Assembly: GCA_944383275.1 (NCBI GenBank)
Contig: CALWOV010000002.1
Span: forward strand, 71,514 to 116,429
Origin: an uncultured Clostridia bacterium
Lineage (GTDB): Bacteria > Bacillota > Clostridia > Christensenellales > UBA1242
Direction of reading: 5' to 3'
DNA length: 44,916 nt
Both the position numbers and the translations under genes were made by a program. Below, piece after piece: positions 25,267-33,431 of the stretch. Numbering within the stretch: position 1 is the first letter of the stretch; the number at the start of each line of letters is the position of its first letter. The notes under the pieces were generated by a model. The model did no database searches, had not been told where the DNA came from, and saw nothing but the letters and a program-made list of their open reading frames with translations.

Positions 25267-26808
25267 ATGGCACTAAAAAACGCAACAGCACGAAAATTAC
25301 CTCATAACCTAGAAGCAGAACAGGCAGTTTTAGGTTGTGTGCTAATAGACCAAGAAGCGCCTGTATCCATTTTAAATGATTTATCAGAAAATGATTTTTA
25401 CACCGAATCGCATAAAAATATATTCAGTGCAATGAAAAGCGTATATTTAAGAAATGCACCAATAGATTATGTAACTTTAAGCGATGAACTAGAATCTCAA
25501 GGACTACTTGAAAGCGTTGGTGGAATAAGTTATCTTTCAACATTAACAAACATTGTGCCAAGTGCTGCAAATTTTAAACATTATCAAGATATAGTTAAAC
25601 GAAATTCAATTTTACGAAAATTGATAAATTCAAGTCAAAAAATTATTGATAGAGCATATGAATCGCAAGAAGGTGATGATGTTTTAGCATTTGCCGAAGC
25701 CGAGATATATGGTGTTGCTGAAAGCACTGACAGAAGCAATCTTGTTCCTATAAAAGACAGTTTAACTATGGTTATGGATAAGTTCAACAAACTTGTTAAA
25801 GACCCAGATGCTTTACAGGGAATACCAACAGGTTTTGTTGCCTTAGACCATATAACAAACGGCTTTCAGCGTGGAGACCTTATTTTGCTTGCTGCAAGAC
25901 CAGGTTTTGGTAAAACTTCGCTTGCTATGAATATAGTAACAAATGCTGCATTAAAATTTGGCAAAAGTTGTGCAATTTTCTCATTGGAAATGCCTAAAGT
26001 TCAAATTGCACAAAGAGCATTGTGTTCTGTTGCTAATGTAAGTATGAAAAAAGCTCTTAAAGGCGATTTAAACGAAAAAGAATGGCGCAGAATTTTAGGT
26101 AGAATGAAAGATTTAGGTGAAGCACATTTGTATATAGATGATTCAAGTATGAATACACCAGCCGAAATTTTAAGTAAATGTCGTAGATTGCAACGAGAAA
26201 AAGGTCTTGACCTTATTATGATTGACTATTTGCAATTAATGAACAGTGGTGGAACAACTGATAACCGTCAACAAGAAGTTGCAACAATAACAAGAAATTT
26301 AAAAATTTTAGCAAAAGAATTGAATGTTCCTGTAATTTTATTAAGTCAGTTAAGTCGTGCTGTTGAAAACAGAACAGACCACCGACCAATGCTTAGCGAC
26401 CTTCGTGAAAGTGGTGCAATAGAACAAGACGCAGACATTGTGTTGTTTATTTATAAATCAGAAAAATATACCGATGTTGCAGAGTCTGAACAAGAAATAG
26501 GAATTGCCGAACTTCTTATAGCAAAACATCGTAACGGTGAAACAGGAAAAATAAGGCTTGCTTGGAATGGTGCTACAACTACTTTTGCAAATCTTGATAA
26601 TGACAGTAACAGAGCAAGTTTGGAAGAAACAGCACCTCCACTTGAAATAGATGAGCAAGCATTTGATAATGCTGTAGGTTCTCAAATGCAAGAAATTTCT
26701 GATGAAGTTCCTTTTGATACACAAGCACCTTTCGATGAAAGTTCAATACCACCAGAAGATTCCGAGCCTATGCCTCTTGATGATATAGATTTAAGCAAAA
26801 TTTTTTAG
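25267..26808 (+). CDS. dnaB: replicative DNA helicase DnaB
   Basis: 513 residues. N-terminal collar domain (LPHNLEAEQAVLGCVLID from residue 11), linker, RecA-type motor with Walker A RPGFGKTS (211-218), Walker B LIMIDYLQLM, and the QEVATITRNLKILAKELNVPV and LSDLRESGAIEQDAD blocks typical of DnaB. It forms a hexamer that unwinds DNA at the fork. RBS AAGGGGAAA. The protein is longer than the usual 440-460 residues because of an acidic, probably disordered tail (about 455-513, rich in Asp, Glu, Pro). No intein is present. Confidence 0.95.
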   Translation: MALKNATARKLPHNLEAEQAVLGCVLIDQEAPVSILNDLSENDFYTESHKNIFSAMKSVYLRNAPIDYVTLSDELESQGLLESVGGISYLSTLTNIVPSAANFKHYQDIVKRNSILRKLINSSQKIIDRAYESQEGDDVLAFAEAEIYGVAESTDRSNLVPIKDSLTMVMDKFNKLVKDPDALQGIPTGFVALDHITNGFQRGDLILLAARPGFGKTSLAMNIVTNAALKFGKSCAIFSLEMPKVQIAQRALCSVANVSMKKALKGDLNEKEWRRILGRMKDLGEAHLYIDDSSMNTPAEILSKCRRLQREKGLDLIMIDYLQLMNSGGTTDNRQQEVATITRNLKILAKELNVPVILLSQLSRAVENRTDHRPMLSDLRESGAIEQDADIVLFIYKSEKYTDVAESEQEIGIAELLIAKHRNGETGKIRLAWNGATTTFANLDNDSNRASLEETAPPLEIDEQAFDNAVGSQMQEISDEVPFDTQAPFDESSIPPEDSEPMPLDDIDLSKIF

Positions 26809-27059
26809 TAAATAAGATAATATATAACTTCTGAAACATATTTGGGGAATAAATTTTTAGATTAAATTAAACCCTATTAATAATTTTTAGTTTATTTAAG
26901 TTGTAATAAATGAAAGCATCTTTAAATAGACTAATTATTTTTAATAAAATAGAAAAACTATGAGTGTTTTAAAGTTAAATTTATAAATTTATAAGTTTAT
27001 CAAAAATATTTATATATTTTATTATCATTTTTATCAAAAAATTTAATACTATATATTTA
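26809..27059. other. AT-rich intergenic region after dnaB
   Basis: Between the convergent dnaB and MBL-fold genes. It holds no open frame or hairpin that I can support, apart from the terminator at 27060-27105. Confidence 0.5.
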
Positions 27060-27105
27060 AAAAAACAGCACATACTTGCAAAAATAAGTAAGTATATGCT
27101 ATTTT
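27060..27105. terminator. bidirectional terminator between dnaB and the MBL-fold gene
   Basis: Stem AGCACATACTT / AAGTATATGCT (one G-T pair) with A and T runs on both outer sides. Confidence 0.75.
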
Positions 27106-27110
27106 TTAAT

Positions 27111-27725
27111 TTATATAAAAGTTTTACATTCAATTTTATCGCTTAGATGTTCGTTAAAAATATCTGCATCTTCTTTTGTTCCAACAATGCAAGCATAATG
27201 TGTAGGAACAGCAATTTCTGGTTCAATTTTGTTGGCTAAAATTGCAGCCTGTTTTGCGTCCATTGTATATGTTCCACCAATAGGTATAAACAAAACATCA
27301 CATTTTATTTTTCTGTTATCTTCATTTTCGTCTGTGTCACCTAAAATAGCATATTTTTTATTATCAAGTAAAATATTATAGCCAACCCATTTGTTGTTTT
27401 GTGGGTGAAACTTTTTATCTATGTTATATGCACCAAATGTTTCAAATGGTATGTTGCAAACAACATATTTGCAATTTGGTGCAACTGCAACCAATCGATT
27501 TTCAAGACCCTTTTTTAAAAGTTCAGATGCAACATCAAGTGGTGCAACAAACCAAGTGTTTTCATTTTGTATTTTTTCAATATCTTCCCACGAAAAATGG
27601 TCATAGTGGCTGTGTGTTATAAATATTACTTTTGCATTATGTTTTTCTTCTTTTATTAAATATGGGTCAATATAGATACAATCATCTAATAAAATAGAAC
27701 TGTGTGTTAAAACTTCAAAATTCAT
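27111..27725 (-). CDS. metallo-beta-lactamase-fold hydrolase (UlaG/UPF0173-like)
   Basis: 204 residues. Metal motif HSHYDH (His38, His40, Asp42, His43), Asp130 in LGDTDEN and His176 in VPTHYAC complete a two-metal site, with His107 in KKFHPQN. The small size and the late FIPIGGTYTMDAKQAA block are typical of the L-ascorbate-6-phosphate-lactonase-like / UPF0173 branch. Substrate unknown; such enzymes hydrolyse phosphodiester or lactone bonds in the cytoplasm. RBS AAGGAG. Monocistronic. Confidence 0.85.
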   Translation of the reverse strand: MNFEVLTHSSILLDDCIYIDPYLIKEEKHNAKVIFITHSHYDHFSWEDIEKIQNENTWFVAPLDVASELLKKGLENRLVAVAPNCKYVVCNIPFETFGAYNIDKKFHPQNNKWVGYNILLDNKKYAILGDTDENEDNRKIKCDVLFIPIGGTYTMDAKQAAILANKIEPEIAVPTHYACIVGTKEDADIFNEHLSDKIECKTFI

Positions 27726-27872
27726 AAAAAACTCCTTGCGTATTATTTTAAATTTATTATTAAGATAAAAAATAATTTCTAAATAATTTGATTTTTATTA
27801 TTTTCATAAATTGTCTATAATAATGAAATATTTATAAATAAATTTATTATTTTTATAGAATTTTAATAAATT

Positions 27873-28334
27873 TTATAATATTTCAATAATTTCAGATGGC
27901 ACATATTTACTAATGTCTTTGTTGTTTTTAAAAAGTTCATATACCATACTAGAACTAATAGAACCTAAATTGCCTGCTCGAATATAAATTGTGTCTATTC
28001 CACTAATTTCTTCATTAATTTGGGCAAGATTTTCTTCATATTCATAATCGCTTCCATTTCGTATTCCACGGATAAAATAACAAGCATTATATTGTTTTGC
28101 AATATCACTTGCAAGACCATTAAACAAAACGCATTCCACATTTGATAAATTATTGTTTTTAAAAACTTTGTTTACAGCATTTAGCATTTTTACTTTATTA
28201 AATCTAGGTGCTTTGTTAAGATTTTCGCCAATTCCTACAATAACTTTGTCAAATAATTTACTTGCTTTTTCTATAACTTTTAAATGTCCAAAGGTAAAAG
28301 GGTCAAAACTTCCTGCATAAAAACCAATTCTCAT
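27873..28334 (-). CDS. coaD: phosphopantetheine adenylyltransferase
   Basis: 153 residues from the ATG at 28334; longer in-frame starts lie inside coaE. Nucleotidyltransferase motif TFGH (14-17, in GSFDPFTFGHLKVI), then RGIRNGSDYEYE and SISSSMVYEL, all characteristic of CoaD. It transfers AMP from ATP to 4'-phosphopantetheine, the fourth step of coenzyme A synthesis. It starts one base after the coaE stop codon, so it is translated in tandem with the enzyme of the next step. RBS AGGAGATG. Confidence 0.94.
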   Translation of the reverse strand: MRIGFYAGSFDPFTFGHLKVIEKASKLFDKVIVGIGENLNKAPRFNKVKMLNAVNKVFKNNNLSNVECVLFNGLASDIAKQYNACYFIRGIRNGSDYEYEENLAQINEEISGIDTIYIRAGNLGSISSSMVYELFKNNKDISKYVPSEIIEIL

Positions 28335-28335
28335 A

Positions 28336-28905
28336 TTACATCTCCTTAATAAGTTTTGCAACTTGTTGTGCTTGAATTCTAAATTCATTTATATCATAAT
28401 TGTTTTTAATTATAAAATCAAAATCATATTTGCTATAATCAATAGTGTTTTTTTCTCGCAGTTCAAAATATTCTTGGGTTATATTATCTCTTTTTATTAC
28501 CATATCGTTTCTTGTTTTCTTATCAGCATCAATTAAAATTTTAATTCCATCATTCCAAAGTTCAGTTTTTGGTAAAAGTGCCCAATCTATAATAACAATA
28601 TCTCTATTTTTTATTTTATCATTAATTTTTCTTAATATTTCTGGCCAAGTAATTTTTTCAAGTTCAAGCATTTTAGTGCTATCTTTAAAAACAATTTCTC
28701 CAAGTTTTTTACTGTTAATTTTGTTACTGTTATCAAAAACTTTTCCAAACATTTTTTCCACTTTTGCACTAATATCTATATTGTCATAAACCGAATGTCC
28801 TATTTTATCAACATCTATTATTTCACAGTTAAGATACTCAGACAATAATGTTGAAAATATAGATTTACCACTGCCAGATTTTCCTGTTATTAATATTTTT
28901 TTCAT
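28336..28905 (-). CDS. coaE: dephospho-CoA kinase
   Basis: 189 residues, P-loop GKSGSGKS (8-15), IIDVDKIGHSVYDN (the D-x-D/H block that binds dephospho-CoA), and the lid region KKTRNDMVIKRDN. It phosphorylates dephospho-CoA to coenzyme A, the last step of the pathway whose preceding step is encoded directly downstream (coaD). No Shine-Dalgarno is visible; a TTGAAA-17-TATAAT promoter ends six bases before the ATG, so the mRNA may be leaderless. The start is fixed by the P-loop lying at residue 8. Confidence 0.9.
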   Translation of the reverse strand: MKKILITGKSGSGKSIFSTLLSEYLNCEIIDVDKIGHSVYDNIDISAKVEKMFGKVFDNSNKINSKKLGEIVFKDSTKMLELEKITWPEILRKINDKIKNRDIVIIDWALLPKTELWNDGIKILIDADKKTRNDMVIKRDNITQEYFELREKNTIDYSKYDFDFIIKNNYDINEFRIQAQQVAKLIKEM

Positions 28906-28911
28906 AGAAAA

Positions 28912-28940
28912 ATTATACTAAATATAAAAATTTTTTTCAA
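28912..28940 (-). promoter_or_regulatory. promoter of coaE-coaD, possibly giving a leaderless mRNA
   Basis: Minus strand TTGAAA (28940-28935), 17 bp, TATAAT (28917-28912). With normal spacing transcription begins at or next to the coaE ATG (28905). Confidence 0.65.
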
Positions 28941-29168
28941 CTTTTAAACAAAATGTTATAAATAATTTGCAATTTTTTTAATGTATGTTAAAATTAAAAT
29001 ACTAGTTTAAAATTGTTGGTAAAATATGTTAAGTTTTAAATAAAATTAAGTTAATCGTTAAATATATTCGTGAATTTTCAACTTAAATTTAATAAAAAAT
29101 ATTTTATGAATGATTAGTTTTAACTTACAAATACTAAAAACACTTAAAGATGAATTCAAGGAGTTTAA

Positions 29169-30305
29169 ATGATTATAACAATTATAACAGATATATTTGG
29201 CGAGGAAAACAACGGAACAACTATAACAATAATGCAACTTTTAAGAAAATTAAGAGAACGGGGACATACTGTCCGTGTAGTATCTCCTTATGAAAAACCT
29301 GATGATAAAGATTTCTACACTTTACCTAAACGAAGTTTTGGTATATTTAATAAATATATTGAAAAAAATGGTGTCATTCTTGCAAAACCAGAGCAAAAAG
29401 TTATATATGATGCAATAATAGATGCCGATGTAGTTCATATAATTATGCCTTTTAAAGTTGGAAAATTTACCATAAAGTTAGTTCAAGAACTTAATAAACC
29501 ATACACCACAGCATTTCATTGTCAACCAGAAAATATTACTTCACATATTGGTATGAGAAATGTTAAATTAATAAACAAACTTATATATAAGCGTTATTTT
29601 AGACAATTTTATAAACACGCAAAATTCATACATTGTCCAAGCCAGTTTTTAGCTAACGAACTTATAAAACAAGGATATAAAACAAATCTTTGTGTAATTT
29701 CTAATGGGGTTATGCCTTTGTTTAAAGAACAGCCATCTGAAAAACCAGATGAGTTTAAAGATAAATATTGCATAATATATATGGGTAGATTTTCGGAAGA
29801 AAAACGCCACGAAGTATTAATTGATGCAGTTAATAAGTCTAAATATAGAGATAAAATTCAACTTATTTTCACAGGCAAAGGTCCACTTCAAAATAAATTG
29901 CAAAAGTTGGGGCAAAAATTACCAAATCCTTTAAAAATATGGTTTTTAACTCCAGAAGAACAAGTTAAAACTTTAAATTATTGTGACCTTTATGTGCATG
30001 CTTCTGATGTAGAACTAGAATCAATTGCTTGCACAGAAGCAATCAGTTGTGGGCTTGTTCCTATTATTTCAGATAGTAAAACAAGCGCAACAAACACTTT
30101 TGCATTAACTCCTCATAATTTGTTTAAATCTGGAGATTCCACAGATTTAGCAGAAAAAATTGATTTTATGATAGAAAACCCTAAAGTAAAAGAAAAACTT
30201 AAAAAAGAATATCATGAATATGCTAAACAATTTCAAATTGAACATTGTATAGATAAAATGGAGGAAATGTTCAAAAATGCCATCAAAGAGAACGAAAAAA
30301 ATTAA
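29169..30305 (+). CDS. GT4-family glycosyltransferase (diacylglycerol glucosyltransferase-like)
   Basis: 378 residues, GT-B fold. N-terminal domain opens with NNGTTITIMQLLRKLRERGHTV; C-terminal donor domain has YMGRFSEEKRHEVLIDA, TGKGPLQ, and the E-x7-E motif Glu282/Glu290 (VELESIACTEAISCGLVPII). The LRERGHTV and EEKR patterns fit enzymes that add sugars to diacylglycerol to make membrane glycolipids or lipoteichoic acid anchors. A PlsC-type acyltransferase gene overlaps its 3' end, which supports a lipid role (inference). RBS CAAGGAG. Confidence 0.85.
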   Translation: MIITIITDIFGEENNGTTITIMQLLRKLRERGHTVRVVSPYEKPDDKDFYTLPKRSFGIFNKYIEKNGVILAKPEQKVIYDAIIDADVVHIIMPFKVGKFTIKLVQELNKPYTTAFHCQPENITSHIGMRNVKLINKLIYKRYFRQFYKHAKFIHCPSQFLANELIKQGYKTNLCVISNGVMPLFKEQPSEKPDEFKDKYCIIYMGRFSEEKRHEVLIDAVNKSKYRDKIQLIFTGKGPLQNKLQKLGQKLPNPLKIWFLTPEEQVKTLNYCDLYVHASDVELESIACTEAISCGLVPIISDSKTSATNTFALTPHNLFKSGDSTDLAEKIDFMIENPKVKEKLKKEYHEYAKQFQIEHCIDKMEEMFKNAIKENEKN

Positions 30306-31125
30306 AGAAAAGAAAAAGAAATATTATATTAGTGAAACAGATGATTTTATAATTATAAATTCAAAATTAAATATTAATATTGATGAAAATTATAAATATC
30401 TACCTAAAAATTGGTTTGTTAAATCACTATATTGGATAATGTATTATTGCTTTGCATATCCTGTGCTTATCATTTACACTCATTTATTTGCAGGAACAAA
30501 AACTAAGGGCAAGAAAAATCTTAAACAATTAAAAAAGCAAGGATATATGATTTTTTCAAATCACACACACTATTCAGATGCATTTAATATTTCTGTTCAA
30601 TCAACATTTCCTAAACGGACTTATATCATTACAAATAAAGACTCAATAAGTAAAAGATTTATCAGGTTTTTTACAAAAGCATTTGGTGCAATTCCTGTTG
30701 CAGAAACACCAACTGCACTTAAAAATATGAATATTGCTATTAAAAAACTGCTTGATAAAAAAAGAGTAATAATTGTTTATCCAGAAGCACATATTTGGCC
30801 ATACTATACAGGGGTAAGAACTTTCCCTATAACTAGTTTTAAAATTGCTGCAGCAAATAAAGTTCCAGTTGTGCCATTTGCAACAACATTTAAAAAATGT
30901 TGGTGGAAGAAAAGACCAAGAATTATCATTAATGTTGGTGAGCCAATTTATTATGATGAAAGTCTTTCAAAACAAGAAAATGCTGAAAAATATCAACAAC
31001 ATTGTTATAATTTTATTAAAGAAAAAGTTGAACAACCAGATAATTACGCTTTATACGATTATATAAAAGCAGAAACAGAAGAACAGTTAGAACTTTATAA
31101 TAAACAAAAAAATAAAAAGTCATAA
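30277..31125 (+). CDS. PlsC-type 1-acylglycerol-3-phosphate acyltransferase
   Basis: 282 residues. One membrane helix about 50-72; catalytic motif H-x4-D at His96 and Asp101 (SNHTHYSD); IIVYPEAHIWPY replaces the usual FPEGTRS block; VPVVPFATTFKK follows. It would acylate lysophosphatidic acid or a related lipid at the inner membrane face. The N-terminus is very basic. The gene overlaps the glycosyltransferase gene by 29 bases (GGAGG about 12 bases before the ATG), so the two are co-translated, and a terminator follows. Variation in the second motif leaves substrate choice open. Confidence 0.85.
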   Translation: MPSKRTKKIKEKKKKYYISETDDFIIINSKLNINIDENYKYLPKNWFVKSLYWIMYYCFAYPVLIIYTHLFAGTKTKGKKNLKQLKKQGYMIFSNHTHYSDAFNISVQSTFPKRTYIITNKDSISKRFIRFFTKAFGAIPVAETPTALKNMNIAIKKLLDKKRVIIVYPEAHIWPYYTGVRTFPITSFKIAAANKVPVVPFATTFKKCWWKKRPRIIINVGEPIYYDESLSKQENAEKYQQHCYNFIKEKVEQPDNYALYDYIKAETEEQLELYNKQKNKKS

Positions 31126-31139
31126 AATGGCTTTTTATT
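31111..31139. terminator. terminator between the acyltransferase gene and the Zn-PLC-like gene
   Basis: AATAAAAAGTCA-TAAAA-TGGCTTTTTATT (one G-T pair) with T/A runs, lying between convergent stops. Confidence 0.75.
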
Positions 31140-31144
31140 TTTTA

Positions 31145-31729
31145 TTATTGTTTAAATTTTTCACTTAAAATATCATTAGCAAAATTATCTAAATCAAGTT
31201 TACTGCAATATTCTATATATTTTTCAAACTTATTCATACTAAAAAGTGTTGGAGCACCTTTCTTATAAATATTTAAAAAATTATTTTTAATATACATCAT
31301 ACTCTCAATTTCAGGTAAAAATTTAGGTGCATACTTAGTTAATAAAAATTTTTGAACTTTTGTATAATCATCATAGTAGGTGCTTTTTACTTCATCGTTA
31401 GTTAAATTTTCAACTAAACCAATATCAATAACTTTATTGTAAAAATAATAATCTGAAATTAAATGTAAAAAATAGCCACGATTATAACTATCATCTAATT
31501 TGTTTTGCTTTAAATAATTTAATAAAATTGTTTTATTTTCAAAATTTTGCTTTTGAGTTAATTTAGGATTATGTGGTTTTCCATAATGTGATTTTGCTTT
31601 GTCTAAGTTTTTTGAAATATATAAATAATCTGGGTCAATATTGCCTTTCAAAAATTCAATTTCATTTTCTTCTCTAAAATATTTTAAATGTTCTTGACCA
31701 ATAACCATATGTGTTAAAAAACTTGCCAT
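31145..31729 (-). CDS. zinc-dependent phospholipase C-like protein
   Basis: 194 residues. MASFLTHMVIGQEHL, FLKGNIDPDYL, KSHYGKPHN and GYFLHLISDYYF give the regular His/Asp pattern of the zinc-dependent phospholipase C / S1-P1-like family, which lacks a signal peptide here. The His-rich pattern suggests a three-metal site. Physiological substrate unknown. The start codon overlaps the stop of the Nudix gene as TAATG, so the two are translated together. Confidence 0.75.
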   Translation of the reverse strand: MASFLTHMVIGQEHLKYFREENEIEFLKGNIDPDYLYISKNLDKAKSHYGKPHNPKLTQKQNFENKTILLNYLKQNKLDDSYNRGYFLHLISDYYFYNKVIDIGLVENLTNDEVKSTYYDDYTKVQKFLLTKYAPKFLPEIESMMYIKNNFLNIYKKGAPTLFSMNKFEKYIEYCSKLDLDNFANDILSEKFKQ

Positions 31730-32340
31730 TATATCATCTTTTCCTTTGTTTCATATTTTTCTAACAATTTTTCAATGTAAAAATTTTTATATTGCATTTT
31801 AGTGGTTAAATCTAAATTATTGTTTTTTATAAAATTAGGTATTTCAGAAAAGGGCAGTGTAATAATCTCTATATCTTCAAATTCATCTAAATGTTGATTG
31901 TTAATAAGTTCAACTTCAACATTAAAATTAGCCACAAGTTCATCTGAAAGACCCACACTTGTAAAACCTGCACTTTCTGTTAAAACTATATTTTTAACTT
32001 TAGCCCCTATTTCTTCTTCTATTTCTCTTATAATTGCTTGCTCTTCAGTTTCATTTGGTTCAACAAGGCCGGCAGGACATTCAAAAATATAATCGTTAAC
32101 TGTATATCTAAATTGTTTAATAGTTATAACAAATAATTCATTGTCTTTATAGAAGTAGGGAAGTCCACGAACAGCATTTGCTTTTAATTTCTTTGTTCTA
32201 GCATAAAGTTTTGAAATTTCTTTATTTCTAGAAGCAACCAAAAACACAATTGGTTTATCTTTACTTTTATAAATTACTTTATATAAATTTAAAAAATTTT
32301 CATCTGTAAGTTTTTCAATATTGTCAAGTGTGTGTTTCAT
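31729..32340 (-). CDS. Nudix hydrolase (ADP-ribose pyrophosphatase-like)
   Basis: 203 residues from the ATG at 32340, preceded by TAGGGGGGATTTT; a longer frame to 32370 has no binding site. Nudix box G-x5-E-x7-REIEEEIGA in GLVEPNETEEQAIIREIEEE and the upstream ECPAGLVEP are intact. The ECPAGL and the N-terminal beta domain (KPIVFLVASRNKEISKLYAR) resemble ADP-ribose or NDP-sugar pyrophosphatases. It is co-translated with the Zn-phospholipase-C-like gene; no functional connection is evident. Confidence 0.85.
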   Translation of the reverse strand: MKHTLDNIEKLTDENFLNLYKVIYKSKDKPIVFLVASRNKEISKLYARTKKLKANAVRGLPYFYKDNELFVITIKQFRYTVNDYIFECPAGLVEPNETEEQAIIREIEEEIGAKVKNIVLTESAGFTSVGLSDELVANFNVEVELINNQHLDEFEDIEIITLPFSEIPNFIKNNNLDLTTKMQYKNFYIEKLLEKYETKEKMI

Positions 32341-32550
32341 AAAATCCCCCCTATATTGAAAGTTTAACATAAAATTAAAACTTATAAAAGTAATTTCAAA
32401 TGTTTTTTAATTTATTATTTATAGTAAGTATATGCTTTATTTTTAAAAATCAAAATTTAATTAATAATTTTATTTATATTTATTGTTTAAATTATAAATT
32501 TTTAATTTAAGATTATTATTGTCAGTATATTAAATTATTAAAGTTAAAAT

Positions 32551-32589
32551 AAAAAAGTTTCGCCATAATTTTATTATAAGGCAAAACTT
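32551..32589 (-). terminator. terminator in the gap after the 159-residue hypothetical gene
   Basis: Minus strand AAGTTTTGCC-TTAT...ATGGCGAAACTT stem (one mismatch) followed by TTTTTATTTT. It sits 200 bases after the stop of the gene at 32786-33265, beyond a decayed repeat; the rest of the 445-base gap 32341-32785 is plain A/T. Confidence 0.6.
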
Positions 32590-32636
32590 ATTAAATTAAA
32601 AGTATTTTTTATATAAACTAAAATTTTCTATATATA

Positions 32637-32785
32637 ATTTATATAATCAAAAGTTTTTTCAGAACAGACTAAAAGTATTTATAGCATAAGCGATGTTAAT
32701 TACAAATGTAACAGCAATCTAAATTTTATATAAAATAATAATTTTTGGATAAATTTTCATAGTTAAATTTAACATTACACAGTTT
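32637..32785 (+). repeat. decayed copy of the 158-bp modular repeat, abutting a stop codon
   Basis: ATTTATATAATCAAAAG and the next 11 bases match the intact left end (GTTTATATTATCGGAAG...) at 22 of 28 positions; GCGATGTTAATTACAAA matches CTGATGTTAATTCAAAC; TTTAACATTACACAGTTT matches TTTAACATCACATAGTTT. The right end meets the stop codon at 32786. Confidence 0.55.
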
Positions 32786-33265
32786 TTACATACATTGTTG
32801 TGAACTATTATAAGAACTTTCAATATCTTTTAATATAAGACGGTCCTCAGGTTCATTTGGTTGAATGAAAGAAAAAGTTTGTTCTTTATTATTTGTTGAA
32901 TCAAGAATAATCTTTTTTTCAAAATCACAAAAAATATCAGATGAATTAGTTGGTAATTTATTGTTTAAAGTTATATCTGTTCTTAATCTATCAACTTTTT
33001 CAATAATTAAACTTTCAGCAAACTCGTTATATTCATTAAGTTTTTGTTTATAATCGTCATCGTTTTTATGATTTAAAATTAAATCATAAGTTTTTTGTCT
33101 GTGTAAATTAGATATTGCTTTTAAATCTAAATTTGTGCAGACACCATAAAGTTTTTCCCGTTCTTTTGGGTCTTGTGTTTCTATAAATATTTGTTTGTAA
33201 AGCATTTCTATAATAATTTTGCTTTGTAAACTTTTACAAGAATTAATATTTTTTCCCATTGACAT
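32786..33265 (-). CDS. hypothetical soluble protein
   Basis: 159 residues, charged and mostly helical, no signal peptide or membrane segment. Blocks EMLYKQIFIETQDPKEREKLY and DLKAISNLHRQKTYDLI look like helices; the C-terminus (about 115-159) is low in structure. No family recognised. RBS AAAGGAAAG. Neighbours are an orphan HipA-like kinase gene upstream on the same strand (166-base gap) and a repeat right after the stop. Confidence 0.55.
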   Translation of the reverse strand: MSMGKNINSCKSLQSKIIIEMLYKQIFIETQDPKEREKLYGVCTNLDLKAISNLHRQKTYDLILNHKNDDDYKQKLNEYNEFAESLIIEKVDRLRTDITLNNKLPTNSSDIFCDFEKKIILDSTNNKEQTFSFIQPNEPEDRLILKDIESSYNSSQQCM

Positions 33266-33431
33266 AATTTTCTTTCCTTTTATTGATTTTTTAAATTTAG
33301 GTTAATAAGTATTATTTGTTTTATTTAAAGATTGGTAATGAATCAACCATTTAATACTTTTAAAATATTTTTGTTTAAATTATTAAACTATCATTATTAA
33401 AACATTTTTTTATATGCTTTAAAAACTGCTT

